Under the pieces are notes generated by a model. It was not told the DNA's origin and did no database searches. It saw only the letters and a list, made by a program, of their open reading frames with translations. Made by a program: the position numbers and the translations under genes. A stretch of 64,000 nucleotides of DNA from Membranipora membranacea (taxonomy: Eukaryota > Bryozoa > Gymnolaemata > Cheilostomatida > Membraniporidae). The stretch is taken from positions 18,786,001 through 18,850,000 of the forward strand of contig OU612072.1 in NCBI GenBank assembly GCA_914767715.1. Direction: 5' to 3'. Shown piece by piece: positions 25,101 through 40,100 of this stretch (its first letter is position 1; the number at the start of each line of letters is the position of its first letter).

Positions 25101-28100
25101 GTTTTCTGGCTAAAGTGAAATTCTAAATAAAAATTCATACATCATAAGTGAATGTCAAGTTCAAGGGGGTGGGAGTGCTGAAATTAAATGTTTATGTTTT
25201 ATTGCTCCTTGATGGGAAGGGTTACAGCTGAGGTCATGGGACACAGGGCTAAACTAAGACTTTGCGCTTGAGATTTTGCTTTGACATCAATCATTTAAAA
25301 CTAGCTCTTCTGGTGTATGAATGTGAGTAGGCTACCAAACTGAAAATTTACACTCAAATGAATCGGATGAAAGTTTGATGATCAGGGATATCATGTGTGC
25401 GATGTGTGATCAATAATAACACTTGAGGTAAAAGAGAAACTGTTTAGTTCTCACACTCTTTTTTTTGAAACTAAAGAAGCAGCCTTTTGTGAGAGATCAC
25501 AGGAATTAAGAGCTTTCCATGACTGGTAATAAAAGCACCGTAATCTGAACTATAAACAAGGCATCATACATCAAACAGACAGCTAACATCGAGCACTGCG
25601 TGACCAGACAACGTCAAATCAAGGATAAACTTTTCCATTGTCTTCTCACATATCAAACTTTATCGATCCGTGAGCAGACAATTACTATTGATTTTCACAA
25701 CTCTTATACTAAAATTCTTTGTTTAAAGAGTCAGACAATTTCTTTTGTTACCTGCGCTTACCTGCACTGAGTGAGGATGCGATATCGAAGCTATCACTCT
25801 GGTGCGAAGACAACCCCCACTGACTAGGTGTGCGGCATTGACTGCAATGCTGAATTTTGACTGGATGAAGCGCCAAAAGGTTAAAATTAATGATCAAGGT
25901 TACGTTTTTTGAATGATGAGGTTTCATGAATGAATATTAGTTAGCATCTGGTGAATGGATTGGTTTCCTATGTGGTGATTGATTGTGATGAACAGGAAGG
26001 GAGGGTGGCATTTTGGACTCTAAAGGTCAGGTTGTGTTAGATAGATCATCATTGTGATATGTCAATTTGAGTATCTTATTCATTTTGGCTCGACTGAATT
26101 GGCTGTGCAACGGATTTATATATGACAAGTTCAAACAATAAAAACTTTTCTGAATTAGGCCTATAAGAGAAATTTTGAGTTTTATAGGGACAGCCACATG
26201 GCTATGGTGACATTAGTATATTTATTACATATATTTAGTTATATAATCTTTCCTTAACTTAATCTATTTATTTCTTTTTAGCTGGAGGAAGAGGAGAAGA
26301 GGATATCTGATAGTCTGTCTGAGACAGAAGAGCAGCTGAGAATCGCCTCACTCACTATAGAAGGTTAGTCTCACTGTCTCACTGTCTGATCTACTGCAAA
26401 ATATATCTCGCCTAGTCAGAGTCTCAAAAAACAACCTAGATTTAATCAAGGCTTGACTGCTGACAACCCTCAACTCTGTACCAAAACTATAATCCTACGT
26501 TCTAAGGCTAAGTAGGTGAAGTAACAATTATTTCAAGCCTTTGACCAACAGTCCTAGCATTAGCATTTTTGTGTGCCCTTTTTCTTCGAATACACAAGGC
26601 TTAGGCTTTCCCTTGATTTATTCCTCAAGCGTTCCCCTACGCAAAGTGAAGGTTTTTGTAATAAGAAATAACATTGGGACATCACTAGCCAACTGTAGGC
26701 CATCACATAACCATCTATAAAAGCTTATAGTGGTTGTTCTATCTCACACGATAAAACACAAAAGAGCCATCAATCATTTAATGGCTGTACCAGTACTTAT
26801 TCGTGTGACAGATACTGTTTGCATCTCTATAGATACATTTATCTATTAACCACCACCCGCCACCATTTTAATAGATTCCTCGTTGGTAGTTCATCACCAT
26901 AAAAACTCCTATACTGACACTTGACATTAGCTATTCCTGACTGCATTAATAAATGGGTAGCCAGGTTTTTTATTATTCTACCAGTGAAAGCGTTTCAAAT
27001 TAACTGCAGTTGTTTAAAACTTTGGCAACTGGTTTTTTCGGTTACAAATTGAGGTTACATGGTTGGTGAAACAATTAGCTTTTGAGGAATAGTGGCTGAA
27101 TATAGCTAAGTTGATGATATCATGCTTGTGTAGACGATACAAAGTTTCTAACTAGTATGCATATCATTTTTGCCATTCATCAGTAATTTCTATTTGACTG
27201 AAGTTAATTGAGAGTTGTCTCCTGTTTACAGGACATGATGGAAAACTACGAGAAGAGCAGGAAAAGTTCAAAGTTCAACTTAAACAACATGATGCTCGTA
27301 AAATGGTAAGAAAAATCACATTTCTTTTTAAGATCACAATCTGTTCCTTTTTCCTCTTCCTCTCAATACCTCTGACTAACTTCTTCACCTTCCTTCAACT
27401 GTTTAGTATCAAAGAACCTCTCCGAGAGGAACAAGTGTTCAATTCTCACTAAATGCCATTGGATCCTTTTAGCATTTCATTCTCAAAATCATATTTCATT
27501 TACAGTACGAACCACAGCAGACAGAATATTGTGAATTTTTTCCTTTCATTAATGTGCTTTTCTTGTGATGTCAGTTGTCTTCAGCTTAGAAAAGTTTTGC
27601 TTTTGTCAAATTGTCCATCACCTGAAATAAAATTGACTTAGGAAAGTTCTCGTCCCGTCAAAGCAAAATGACATAATGTCATCAGCAAGACCAAACATGA
27701 TTGGATGATCGATATGTAAGACATAAATTGATTGGCTGATTCTGATTCAGGTCACATTAAGTTGTGTGAGTAAAACGCTGACTTTTGTTCAGCATCAGGC
27801 TAAACATAAGAAAGCTCTGCTACGCTCCGAGCTCGAGCAGCTGACCCAGCTCAGTCAGAGCAAGGTATAAAATGACCTTTCACCTCTAAGGCTGCCTGCC
27901 GACCTGTCCTGTCTGCTGATTCGTTAAGCTCTCTATATATCTATCTATATCTTTGTAATTGAATGTGCTCTCGTGTAGCCCACCACTTTTCACAATGTCA
28001 TGTGGATGTTACTCGTTTAAATGATCAAAGTAATCAGAAACTATACCTTGAGATTGACTGACATGATACAAACTGTTTTCTTCTGTTTGATGCTGTTATT

Positions 28101-31100
28101 TTTTATGTATATTTCATCAGCCCATAAAAAGATTACACTTAAAATTATTTCTTAGCATCTCGATCTGACAATGATTTTTGGCATCCCTGATATCTATTTT
28201 CTAATACTTTCAATATTATACTACCTTGACCCTGGGTCCATGAGATCTAGTTCCGAGTTTGAGCTCCAATACAGAAAGTAAATAGGTGCCATCAAAATTT
28301 AAGCCCGATGTTTGTCTTGTATCGTTTATCAAAGATGGCACTTGAGAGAGATATATCTCACTATCACTAGACTAAGTAATCCAAGAACTTCCTGCACCTG
28401 TCGGATCTCACATTCCGTATCATCACTCAATTCTACACTCTTTTCTCCGTAATGTTTGACATCCTTTCCGTTTTATCATGCTGGCACGACCTCTCAATTA
28501 ATGATCTTTTCTTTTCTCAATACATCAATTTTGTTAGCCCCAGTTTTTGCATAAAGTTGACAACATTATAAAAATTGCATTTGTTTCTACCAGGACACAG
28601 AGAACTCAAATCTTAGTTCAGATTTACAAGCAACACAAGCTGAGCTCCAGTCGCTCAAGTCAGAACTTGATGCAACCAAACAGCAACTCCAGTCTACCCA
28701 AAATGACTTGGAAACAACCAAGTCACAACTCGATAATGCTGACGGACACGAGAGCGAGGTCAGACAACTTCGAGCTGAGCTGGATGAGTTGCGAGAGGAC
28801 AACTCTTCACTAAATCAGAGTATTACAGACTTAGACCAGGAGCATGAGCTGATTGTCTCTCAGCTTATACTACAGAGAGATGAACTTAAACTCAAAAATC
28901 AGAATCTCCCATCTCAGGTAAGCACCAGTGTCAAGGTCATCACCTCATTACTCAAGGTCATTGCATAAGGTCGCAACAAAAGCTTCTACATTGTCACCTT
29001 TTTAGGACATGTGCTTACAATACAAAATCATGGAAATTCAATTTTATTGTAATATCTCCTCTGTTGTTCTTTAGTCATTTTTTAAAAAAGCTTGACTTCC
29101 CTTGTTCATCCCAAGCATGTGAGGCTTTCATTTTTAAGGCTCTGCAGAAACTTGTCATTGCCTATAAAACAGCCTGTTCTGATTTTCAGGGAGGAGTATC
29201 TGCTACTGACCAAATTGACAGCTCAGCAGGGCAGACAGATGCTACTGGTCGGGAACAAGAGCTCAAATCTAAGCTAGAGAAAGCTTCAGTCGCTCTCAAT
29301 GAGCTTCATATGACTAAGGCTGACGCTGAGAAGGAACTCACCAACAGTAAAGCAAAGGTGAGACAACTTAGAAGAATATCACATGATGCATTTTCTGAAG
29401 ACTAAAGCTAGTATAAGCGCTCAAACTGTGTCAGGATAGCTAGTAGTGGCTTTCCCGACCAAAGTGGTAGATATGAAATGCCACTACAAGCCTTACACAG
29501 TTTGAACGCTTAAACTAGGCTAAAGCAAATGTAACTTAAGAGTCATAATACATTACTTGTCAATATATGTGGCAGTCAACAAACCATACTTCATATTCAG
29601 ATTGATCAACTTCTTGCAATTTTTAAATTATGTCTGACGCAATTCAATATGCCATAGAAACCGTTCGATTAATTTCATGTGGCTATTCTAGTGTTCAAAA
29701 TGTCAGATTCCTTGAATTCCAGACCTATTGGATCTGTCAATGCTATGAATTGATGATTAGTCTTGTTTAAAATACTCAACAAAACCACGACAGGTCTTAT
29801 TCAAATTTTATGTGATAAATAACTAATAAATTATCATTTTTGGAACTTGGTGGGATCACGTATTCAGATAAGGCCAAGATCACATTCTCTCTGTTGACGA
29901 TCATTATTGTACTTTTTTGAGAGTCAGAACTGTCACCTTGCCCCTCAAAATTAAGAAAAAAGTTGGTTAACACAGTTCATTGTAACTTTCACTTCCAGCC
30001 CATTTTTTCTTAATTCCAATGATTGAGGTTGATGACTCTAGCCCTTTCTCTAACTCCTTGCTCTAACAGTCCCTGCTATCATTGAGCTAGGCTCTGTATT
30101 GCATTGAAAGGGAAAAATATACTATATTCTCAATGACAATATTATTTTATTTTGCAGATAAAGCTGTTGGCAGAGAAGTACAAAGAGCTAAATAGGCAGC
30201 ACAAGGAGACAGAGTTGGAGCTTCAGTCCGTTAAAGTTCAGCTGTCTGCGCCAACAGAGGTCACGACCCCTGCTGCAGAGGTCAAGGTCGATACAGCCGA
30301 GAATGAGGAGAAAATTAAACAGATGGGTGAAGAGAAAAGGGAGCTTGAAAGACAGGTTTGTCAACAGAAATATTTATACTTGCGAGAGGAACATCAATTT
30401 CCGAAAGAATAGAAGAAATATGAATAATTGCTTCTGAGAATTTCTGGAAAGAAATTTGAGAAAATTACCAGACATACATTAGCCTATTGATCATGTTGTA
30501 ATTGAGGCCCACAGAATATATTTTGGCTCTAAATCCTGATAAATTGATCTTATTGAGACACATAAATCTACCCTCTCACCACACTGTATAGTTTTGAGAG
30601 TTTTCACCAGTCACATCAACAGGCACCATCTCACTGATTTATTACAGCTAGCAGACGCTAACGATGAGATGATAGCTGTCAAAAAAGCCCTGGCCACACA
30701 ACAGGATCTGGTGGAAAGTCATAGCAAGGTTGGTGAAGAAAATAGCCAATCAAAGGAGAGAATCAATCAGTTGGAGCAACAGTTGGCCAAATCACAAGTG
30801 ACGAATGATGATAAATTGAGCCAATCAGAGGTCAGAATTCAAAATCTGGAGGGAGAATTGAACCAATCACAGATGAGAATTGATGAAATGACTGATAAGC
30901 TTAACCAATCACAAATGGAAGAAGCTGATAATTTATCTACTATGCAACAGGTATGGAAATTACCATATTATGGTGCCATTGTGGTGCTTAATTTGCATAT
31001 CACTACCGCATACTGAACCCTCCCCGCCATCCTTACTTTTCTTAAAACAATTGCAATATTTTTCTCAGAAACCATTACCTAGTCTGTGGCTAGAAGTTAG

Positions 31101-34100
31101 CCGTCAGTTCAGCCACAAGAACGGAATAACTGTTGAGAAATACAAAAAGCGTGGGAAACTTCTTACAAGAAAATGTTGTATAGACAATTGTCTCTGATCT
31201 AGGACTCTTTAGTCCCCTTAAATTCCTTAATTTATTTTGCCCTCATTATGTGTGGTGGGTTAGTTAATGGATACATCCCTGCCCCAAGTCAGCTAGCAGG
31301 GTTGTGCAAGACTCAAATGTGCAGCGATAATGTCTTGTCAAGCAGTTAACCCATTAAGGAGCCCACCATGTATATAAAGTCATAAAAATTTGATAGGCCT
31401 ATATTGTAATACACATTTGTATTTGCAGAGTCTAGATGCTAGCAATGAGATGATCTCTACAATGAAAGCAAAACTAACAGAGAGAAACTCTGAGTGTAAC
31501 GAGCTCACCACATCTCTATCACAGAAAGAACAGCTGTGCTCTCTACTAACCACTGAGCTACAACAGGTCAAAGGTCAACTTCAGATCAGAGAAGGTCAGA
31601 TGGATGACCTTGAGAATGTCCACAGCATCCAGAAGGCACAACTCAAGAGCGAGACAGAGAAAGTGACACAACTCAAGACTGAAGTTGATAAAATCACAGA
31701 TTCAGCCAGCAGGCTGCAGGAAGAACTGGATGAGAAGATAGAGAAGAACCAGAGGTTATCTGCAGACATTAAAGAGAAGGCGAGGCAAACTGCAGAAAAT
31801 TCTGATGGAGAGACAGCCAATCATCAGATGGAGGTTGCACAGCTGAGGGAAGAGATTGAGAGACTGAAATCTGCGCTGAGTGAAGGAGAAGCCATGGAAA
31901 AATCAGCTGAAAAGCAGACAGAAGTGGTGGAGAACATGGAACAGACTGCTGTGTTGCTGCAAACTTCAGACCCAACTGATGAGAGGTGGGTTACTCTGAC
32001 AATGATCTCTACAATATCCTTTGATTCACACCCATACATACATACATACATACATACATACAGACTAGCTATATTTGTCTATGGTCTCAAATGTGATTAT
32101 TTTTTGTTAGTCAATGTGATGAGGTCACATCATATGCAGTCTATGGGGGGGGGGGGGTGTAGGGAATCCTCATACTACAAGTACTTACTCTGTCTAAGTT
32201 AAATCTTGAAGCTTGATGGATGAGTTGACAGCTGTGTGTGTTAAATTTGCAATCCCATTTTCTAGAAGTCCTCGTGATCGAGCGGACTCGGAACTAACCG
32301 ACACACAGACAGATCCTCAAATAGACCAGAGTGATGATGACCAGCTTGAGGACTCGCCTCGGGATGAGTCCACCGCCTCCTCAACAGAGGCACAGGAACT
32401 AAGGCTACAGCTGACTGAGCTGAGAGAACTTCTTGCACAGAAAGTGCTTCTCATCAACGAACTACAAGGTATGTATGTCATTGTGTCATCACACTACGCA
32501 CACCGCAAAGTCATATCAAAACATACAGAGAGAGTTGGAGCTTCTTCAAATTTCATGGAGGCTAAGACCTGGTTTTAATTTTAAATCCTATTTTAAGTTC
32601 GATTTTTAACGAGTTGTTTGATGCAAAAAATACTTGGATTTAACATAATGTGAGAAGGTTAATGCAATCTTTTAAAGTAAGATCAGGGGCGTCGAACAAT
32701 TTAGAATGCTAAACATTGAGCCACCCCTCAAATAAACATTAACCTGCAAGTACCACTCCTTCCATTCATATCACATCAACATTTTTTATACATCATTGTG
32801 GTCTCATTAATAGTAAAAGCGGAAATTATTGTCCAGAACTATAGACCAGCCCATAAAGAAGCCTTACTGAATCTATAATCCCGGCGTTTGATTGACCCTA
32901 CTATGAGGAAGGATTAATAAAACCTACTAGACAGGGAAAATATGTTTGAGTGTGTATCAAGATTCTGACATGTGAAACCTAGAAAATGTTGGGAAACAAA
33001 ACAAGTGTATTCAAATGGCACCTTTGGAAGTATCCTGCCATGTTGCAATGGCCTTGATAAGTTTTTGCAATCTGCAAGGAGGAAATTGTGAAGCTTTTTT
33101 TTTGTTACCACCAAATGTCAGGAATAACTTGTGTCACCTGCCATGCATATATTAATTCATTTATTATCCCACTTTTTCCATATTTTGTCTTGGTCATACT
33201 GTGCTCCTTTTGGATATAACTGCCAATAATTTCTTCTCTCGTCATCTGATTTTAATAAAACGATGTTTGATACGAGAATTCATCTTCATCATTTATTCAT
33301 CATTATTTCAGGCGATCAGGATGGCACTGATAGCGATGCTAACGATTCGTTTATAATGGTGGACCGAAAAATGAGCACACTTAGCGATTCTGAGACTCCG
33401 CCTTCAGATCAGAGTCCGCCATCGAGAGTCGATAAAATCGAACTCGAACTTAAACAAACCCAAACAGACCTGGAAACTTCCAAGCAACATTCCGATGACT
33501 TGTCACAAGCCAATCAAAAACTGGAAACAGATCTCAAAAACTTGATCTCTGAAAGGGATAAACTAATTGCTGAGCAGGAACAATCTCAGAAAACTCTCAC
33601 AGACTTGAAGAAGCGCCTTCAACAGTCTGCTGCAGATGTTGCAAAACTTGAACATCAGTTAGACACAACAAATGCTCAACTAGACAATAAATTAGCAGAG
33701 GCAACGTTATTGACAGAAACTCTAAATGGTGCTAAGATGGAATCAGAGTCACTCCAGCGCTCTGTGGACTCTCTGAATGTTCAGTTAGATGAACAGAGAC
33801 AAACAGGCTCCAAGTCCCAGACTGACTTGGAACAGGTGCTGTCCACGGTCAGACAGCAGCTTCTTGAGTCAGAGGATCAAGTTGCTAGACATTTAAATGA
33901 AAGTCAGAAACTTAAGTCAATAGTTGATGACTTGGAAACTCGAAACAGTGACTTGACTAATAATCTAAGCGACTCTAAACAGTTGTGCTCTTCTCAGGAA
34001 GAAAAATTGGTGCTAGCTAAAGAAAACCTACAGACTGCAAGCAACGAAATCGAAGCCAAGTGTTCAGAGATTGAAACATTAAACTTACAACTTGAGTCCA

Positions 34101-37100
34101 AACAAAATCAGGAAGCATCATCTGAAAAAGAACTTGAAGCCAGTAGCGCACAAGTCACTGAGCTTAAGTCTGAACTTGAATCTGTACATGCTCAAAACAA
34201 GCAGCTGGAAAATGATCTACAGCAGGCACAAACTGAACTCGAGAAAAATAAAGTCACAGAGTCGGATGATGTTAAAAGGCTTCAGGGTGAATTGAGCACA
34301 TTACAGAATGACATGAGTCGTTTTGAGTCCGACAAGGCAGCGCTTGAGAAAGACTTAGTAGAGTTAGTAGAAGTGAGAGCTACTAGTGAGTCACTAACGA
34401 GTGAACTCAAGGCTCTGGAGAATGCACTTGTTGAAAAGGATGACAAAATACAGGTTAGCAATAGTTCTATGAATTTCCGAGTGAGGTTTTATCTCAATTA
34501 CTATTCATCTCCACGTGAGGTTCACAAAGTCATGCCTCTGTCCATTGACTTTGCTGTATATTAGATTCCTAAGACTGTCTGAGAGATTGCCATCAACTCA
34601 TTTGCAGCATGATATTACTGTATTCCTAAGTTGTCTTGAACTGGAGGGTACCATATCGATGCTGGTGCAATTTGGCTACAGAACTCAACGCACATATTTA
34701 GCTTGTCTGTGGCTTGCATCATCCAAAGTTTTACTAACTCAATCCACTTTATCGTCTGATCCATACGACTCATTATAAGTAACTAAGAAAGATTTCTCAA
34801 CGTTTTGGTTTTACCAATTTATTTATAACATGATGAAGAATTTGACAATGTCGCTCAGCCAACATGGCCAGTCTCATATTGTTATATTGATGACATGTTA
34901 CAGGAAATGACTGACTCAGTTAGCCAATCAGAGACAGACTTAGCTGATATGGAGGATCAGCTGGAGAGGTTAGAAGAAGCTCTCAATATGAAGACTACAG
35001 AACTGGAGCAAGTAAAGACTAGAGAGAGGGGAAGAGAGGAAACTCTACACCTCACCACAGGGGTGAGTTTTATTTGAATATACACTATTTAATTGGCAGA
35101 CAGTATTATCCTGGACGGATGTTTTCCATAGCGTGCCAAAGAAATTACGGCAAAAGTATGGGGAAAAAAGAGAACAATTTTTTTTTTTAAACTCTTTAAT
35201 TAATTTTAATTAAACTCCTTTTAATTGAAAATAGAAAAAATTGGATATTAATCCTCAGGTTCTGGAGTTGTCTGAAAAATACGGTCTAATTTTTTAACTG
35301 CCTTTAAATACTGATCAGTTGGTATTTCTGGTGTGCGAGAGTTAACCACAATGCCACCCTTATATATTGATTTCGCAGCAAAATTGTATAACATTGCACT
35401 TATGACACTAAGAACCAGGTTAAGTTTGAGAATCAGGCAGTCTTTGAGATGAAGCCTTAAATCTCTCCTATTATTCTAAGAACATATAAATGATATATCA
35501 TTTTTCTTTTTTCCTAGGCTAGCCAGGCTCCCTCCTCCATGTCAGCGGGCGGTAGCGGTGAGTCCGCAGCGGAAGAGGGTATGACTGATGAGTTGAAAGC
35601 TATGAGGCTAGAGTTACAAGAGAAGGATAAAGTTATAGTTGAACTGAGAAATACAAACTCATCTCTCAAAAATACGCTCAGTGTATACGGAGATCTGCAT
35701 AGCCTCGAAAATCAGGTACAAATAGTAATAAAATGACCAATGTGAAAGCTTGTTGCATTATTATTTGGTGTTGATATTTGTGAGTTGCCTCCTCACATTA
35801 AAAGGGACGATAACTTCTCTTAATTTCGAAGTTGTCACAAATATACCAGAATTGCTAAAGATTGATGTTGTATGCATCTCATTGCCTTGTTATGCTTGTT
35901 TCCTTTCTCCCCTGAAGCTTATACTCTTTCGTCGATAATTTCATCAATTTGTAATAAATATTGCGAGTTTCATAGTTTTGTTTTCTACCTCACTGTTAAC
36001 TTTGTATTGGCGCTGCAGACAACCACTAATCACACTGTTTTTTTGCTGCAGGTACGCTCTCTGAAGGTAGAGAATGACCAGATGTGTTCAGTGATTGGAG
36101 AGAAAAGTCGTGAAATCTCTACACTAAAGAAACAGGTACACAGTCTAATGGAGGCTAATACGTCACGTGATAACAGAACGTCAGAACAGGACGATATGTC
36201 CAAACAGACCATCAGGTAAATAACTCACCGCTGTTCTGAGTCTCCTTCTGTGTGTCGATAGGTATTGCATGTTTAAAATCTCATTGAAGGATGTAGTCCG
36301 TGTCTCCTTAGCTGGGACCTGACTCTCACATTAGGGTGGGCACATGTTAAGTACTCAGATTCAATTGACTCTAAGAATTAGGAATCCATGCTATCAGCGT
36401 CAAATAACAGCCAAAGTCTGCAGATGTAATATTTATTCATTATTGTCAGCAGAGTGTAAAACACAAAGAATCTCTCTAATGCTCAATGTCAACAATCGCT
36501 GTGATGTCACAGTACGTAGGGTCATGTACATTGTCTGCGTTTGGCATTGTGCTGCACTTCATGTTGATCACGAAAGTTCATCATTGGGGTCGGAGAGTCT
36601 ATGGAATCATCAATACTCGCTTTGATATTGTTGTGGCCTGATTTGTCCGGAGCTATTTTCAAAACATAACTGGATGAGCTTCTAATTTTTACGGGTTTAA
36701 TTTAACAGGAAGTTGACTAATCTAATAAAAGATAAGGATATGGAGGTAGAGGCTCTGAAATCTAAGAACTCGAGTTTACTGAGTATTCTACAGAGCCAGC
36801 CGTCTGGAGATTCTGGATCTGTGACCTCGGCGGGACAACCAGATGAAGTAGTCGGTGAGTCTCATTGACCAGTCTTATATTCTCTACAGGATGGTATGAG
36901 CTTAGATACCCCACATGATGAAAGTATTAGTGACCTTCCCAAGAACAAATATAATAAATATCTTCTTAGGTTTTAATATAAGCTTACTGACTGACTTTTC
37001 AGAAGTGAGAATCGTCCCTCTAGCTTAACATCGGCTTGTTTTTGTATAAGCAAAGTAGCATAAAATAATAGACCACCGACAAATCTCAGCTTGTTTTAAA

Positions 37101-40100
37101 ATGGAGAAACCATAGTCACCTGCAAACAACTATTTTAATTTGGTTATACAGAGGGGTCTTTCAATTTGAATGAGCGATGTTTCAATCAGACGAAATCGTT
37201 CCCAAATGGCTCACTCAGAATTTATATAGTTCCACCATTGAGTGAGCGATTTATGAACGGGACCCTAGCAGGTACCACTCACTCACCGAGTGAGCGAGCG
37301 ATCAGATTGCGATTGTTGCTGTTCCTGATTGAAAGACCCCTCAGAGGAGTACAAAGGCTTCGCTGACTTCTACATGCATTGTACTTAGCTACAACATCGC
37401 CCTAAATACAATATGACTATACTTTTATCTTCTCTCTGATCTTTCAGCGATACTAGAGGAGAAGTCAGCATTAGAGCAGCAGTTATCTGTATATAAGTCA
37501 GAGAGAGAGCAGCTTGTCCTTATGGTACAAACTAAACATAACGAAGCTCTGAGCTGGCATACTGAGGCTGTCAGGTTACAGCAGATAGCACAGCAACAAG
37601 CTACCTCAGGCACAGAGACCGACGGTCAGTTACGTTATCAACTGACACAATCAGAAACTGGGACTGAAACAACAATCACTAATGATTAACAGTGCATTTT
37701 GATGATGAAATCTTGCTTGCTGCTGCATGAATGATGAACTTAGACACCAGATTTGGCTACGTTGGTGAAGAAATCACAGTTTTAAGCCTTGTATTATCTT
37801 TTTATATAATATTTATTGTGGTATGTTATATTTTGGTGACAAATCTATTGATAAATTTAATACCTCGGAGGTTTGTAGCTTAGAGGAGTAAAGTATTCGA
37901 AACAGAAAAAGTTTGCCCGTTTGATCAGGCTTAGAATACTGAAGGCTCTCTTAAACTTCTCCTCTTTGATTTAGAAGGACTTTCAGTACTTACTCTTATA
38001 CTTTTTATAGGTGTTCAGCAGTCCTCGGCAGCTGAAGGTCAAAGTTCATCACACAGTCAGCAGCAGAGTTTATCTGTATCTAATGATGAAGTAGAGAAAC
38101 TGAGGTGTGATTATACAGATAAAAAACAACAGGTACCCCCACTTACTACTGAGAAATAATCGTAAACGGATAAATTGTCGAGACCTCCTCTAATTAGAAA
38201 TGTGCTAGACTCATCAAAAGCCACACAAAGAGACCAAAAAATGCATATCTGATGGTTCATTCTAGTCTAACTATTTGAATGCTGTTTGAAATCAGGTATG
38301 TTCAGTATCTGGAAAACAGTAGTTTCATAAGTTTATCTTTCGTCATATCAGAGCATAAATTGACAGAGCATCTTTAACTTTCATAAAGTTTTTATCTTTG
38401 TTCCTTACTTGTAGCTAATTGAAGCCCAGCATCAGATCTCACAGTATAAGCAGAGATGTGAGGAGATGTCCTCTCAGCTCTCCAGTATGAGCTCAGCTGA
38501 TACAGTACCATCAGCTATATACGAGAAACTCTCACAGGTAAGGGATATAGAGTTAGGGAGGGCATACAGGGGTGCAGTGTTGGGGGTGTGTAGATTCATA
38601 GAGTTATTATATACTATATACTATATACTATATACTATATACTATATACTATATACTATATACTATATAAGAACTATATAACTATAACTATCTAACAATA
38701 AATATATAGTAACTATATGATAGATATAGACAAAAGAGTAAATTATTGTTCAATAGTGTTTCGTGATATGGATAATTATGCATGACAAGTTTACCTTTGT
38801 ACCTGTCCATATACTAGATTTGACAATGCGCTTCAAAATGGCATTATAAACAACAATGCTGTCAGCGTTATGTCGTGTGACATCGTACAGATTGTTCAGA
38901 TTGAGGAGTTGAGCTATTCTTTGTGCTTCACATACTAGAGCTGCATGGCGTTTCTGATCAGTCAAGTTTTCCTTCCTATTGAATTCATCGTTGATGATGG
39001 TAGCAATGTTCTTTGCTACCATGGCTATGATAATCTTGTTTGATCCACGGCCCTCCTTGATTATCTGTTATTATTGTGACTTGTAGGAGATGGACTCGTT
39101 AAAATCTCGACTTGAGCGTCAGAAAGAGGCTCTGTTGGAGAAAGATAGATTGTATGAGGAGATACAGCTGAGGCTAAGTAGTGAGAGCGAGACGGGGGCG
39201 CTACAGAAGTCCGAATGTAATACACTCAGAAAACAGGTAAGGCTAGAGCACCAGTCTGCTTTATAAATCATATGAGGTTTTAAGTCAGATTGGACGTACT
39301 ACAATGCGTAGATCCAAAGCAATCAAAAGATATTTACCCCAAAATGCTATAAATATTATAGGAATATGAAAACGTTGTGAAAATACACAACAATAATCCT
39401 TTGCCTCTACTTGCTTTGATCCGATAAATTCGCCATGACACACTCAATTATGCTAATATAATTGAAGATCAGAAGATTGAAGATCAGTGTGTGACTAAAT
39501 ATATCCATGTCTTTATCCCACAGATTGAGAACCTGACGTTTGAGTTATCAGACACTCGCTCAGCTCTCGATGACAGTAAGGATTCATACGATAAGCACAG
39601 ACTGGAGTCGTCACATCACGACCAGACGATCGCCTCTCTCCGACAGACCGAGGTGCAGTTACAGAACAGTCTGAGAGATAAGGAGAGAGAGATAGCACAG
39701 CTAACCAGTCAGGTTAACTCAGCCGGCCAATCAGACGACGAGGAGAAGTCACTGCTACGTCAAACTATCCAATCACTGACAGGGGAGAGAGATCAGGCTA
39801 GCCTAGCTGCTCAGCAGAATTACAGGGCATGCCAGGAGCTGCAGACTGAGCTCGGGACTAGCCGAGAATCTGAGGCTAAACTACAACGAGAGGTATATAC
39901 ATAGAGCTATACGAGCTATCATAGTACTTCGGCCAGCTCCTGAATTGTAACCTTTATCCAAATGTTTGATATTTTAATGAAGAGAAATTATTTTCGACAG
40001 TCTAGTCAATTGTAAAACTTAATTCTACTCTGAATGGCGCTCTGTTGTAAAGAAGCAAAGCTTTTCAATTTTCTTTCTTTTTAGTGTCATCCATTCTTTT

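Noticed and set aside
31390-32202. 270-codon plus-strand ORF as a separate gene
   Set aside because: It is TRIP11 exon 16 plus intronic read-through on both sides; the conserved coil ends at the 31985 donor.
38466-38681. 71-codon ORF running through the TATATAC repeat
   Set aside because: It is exon 25 in a different frame extended through a simple repeat; the Tyr/Thr/Ile run is repeat translation.
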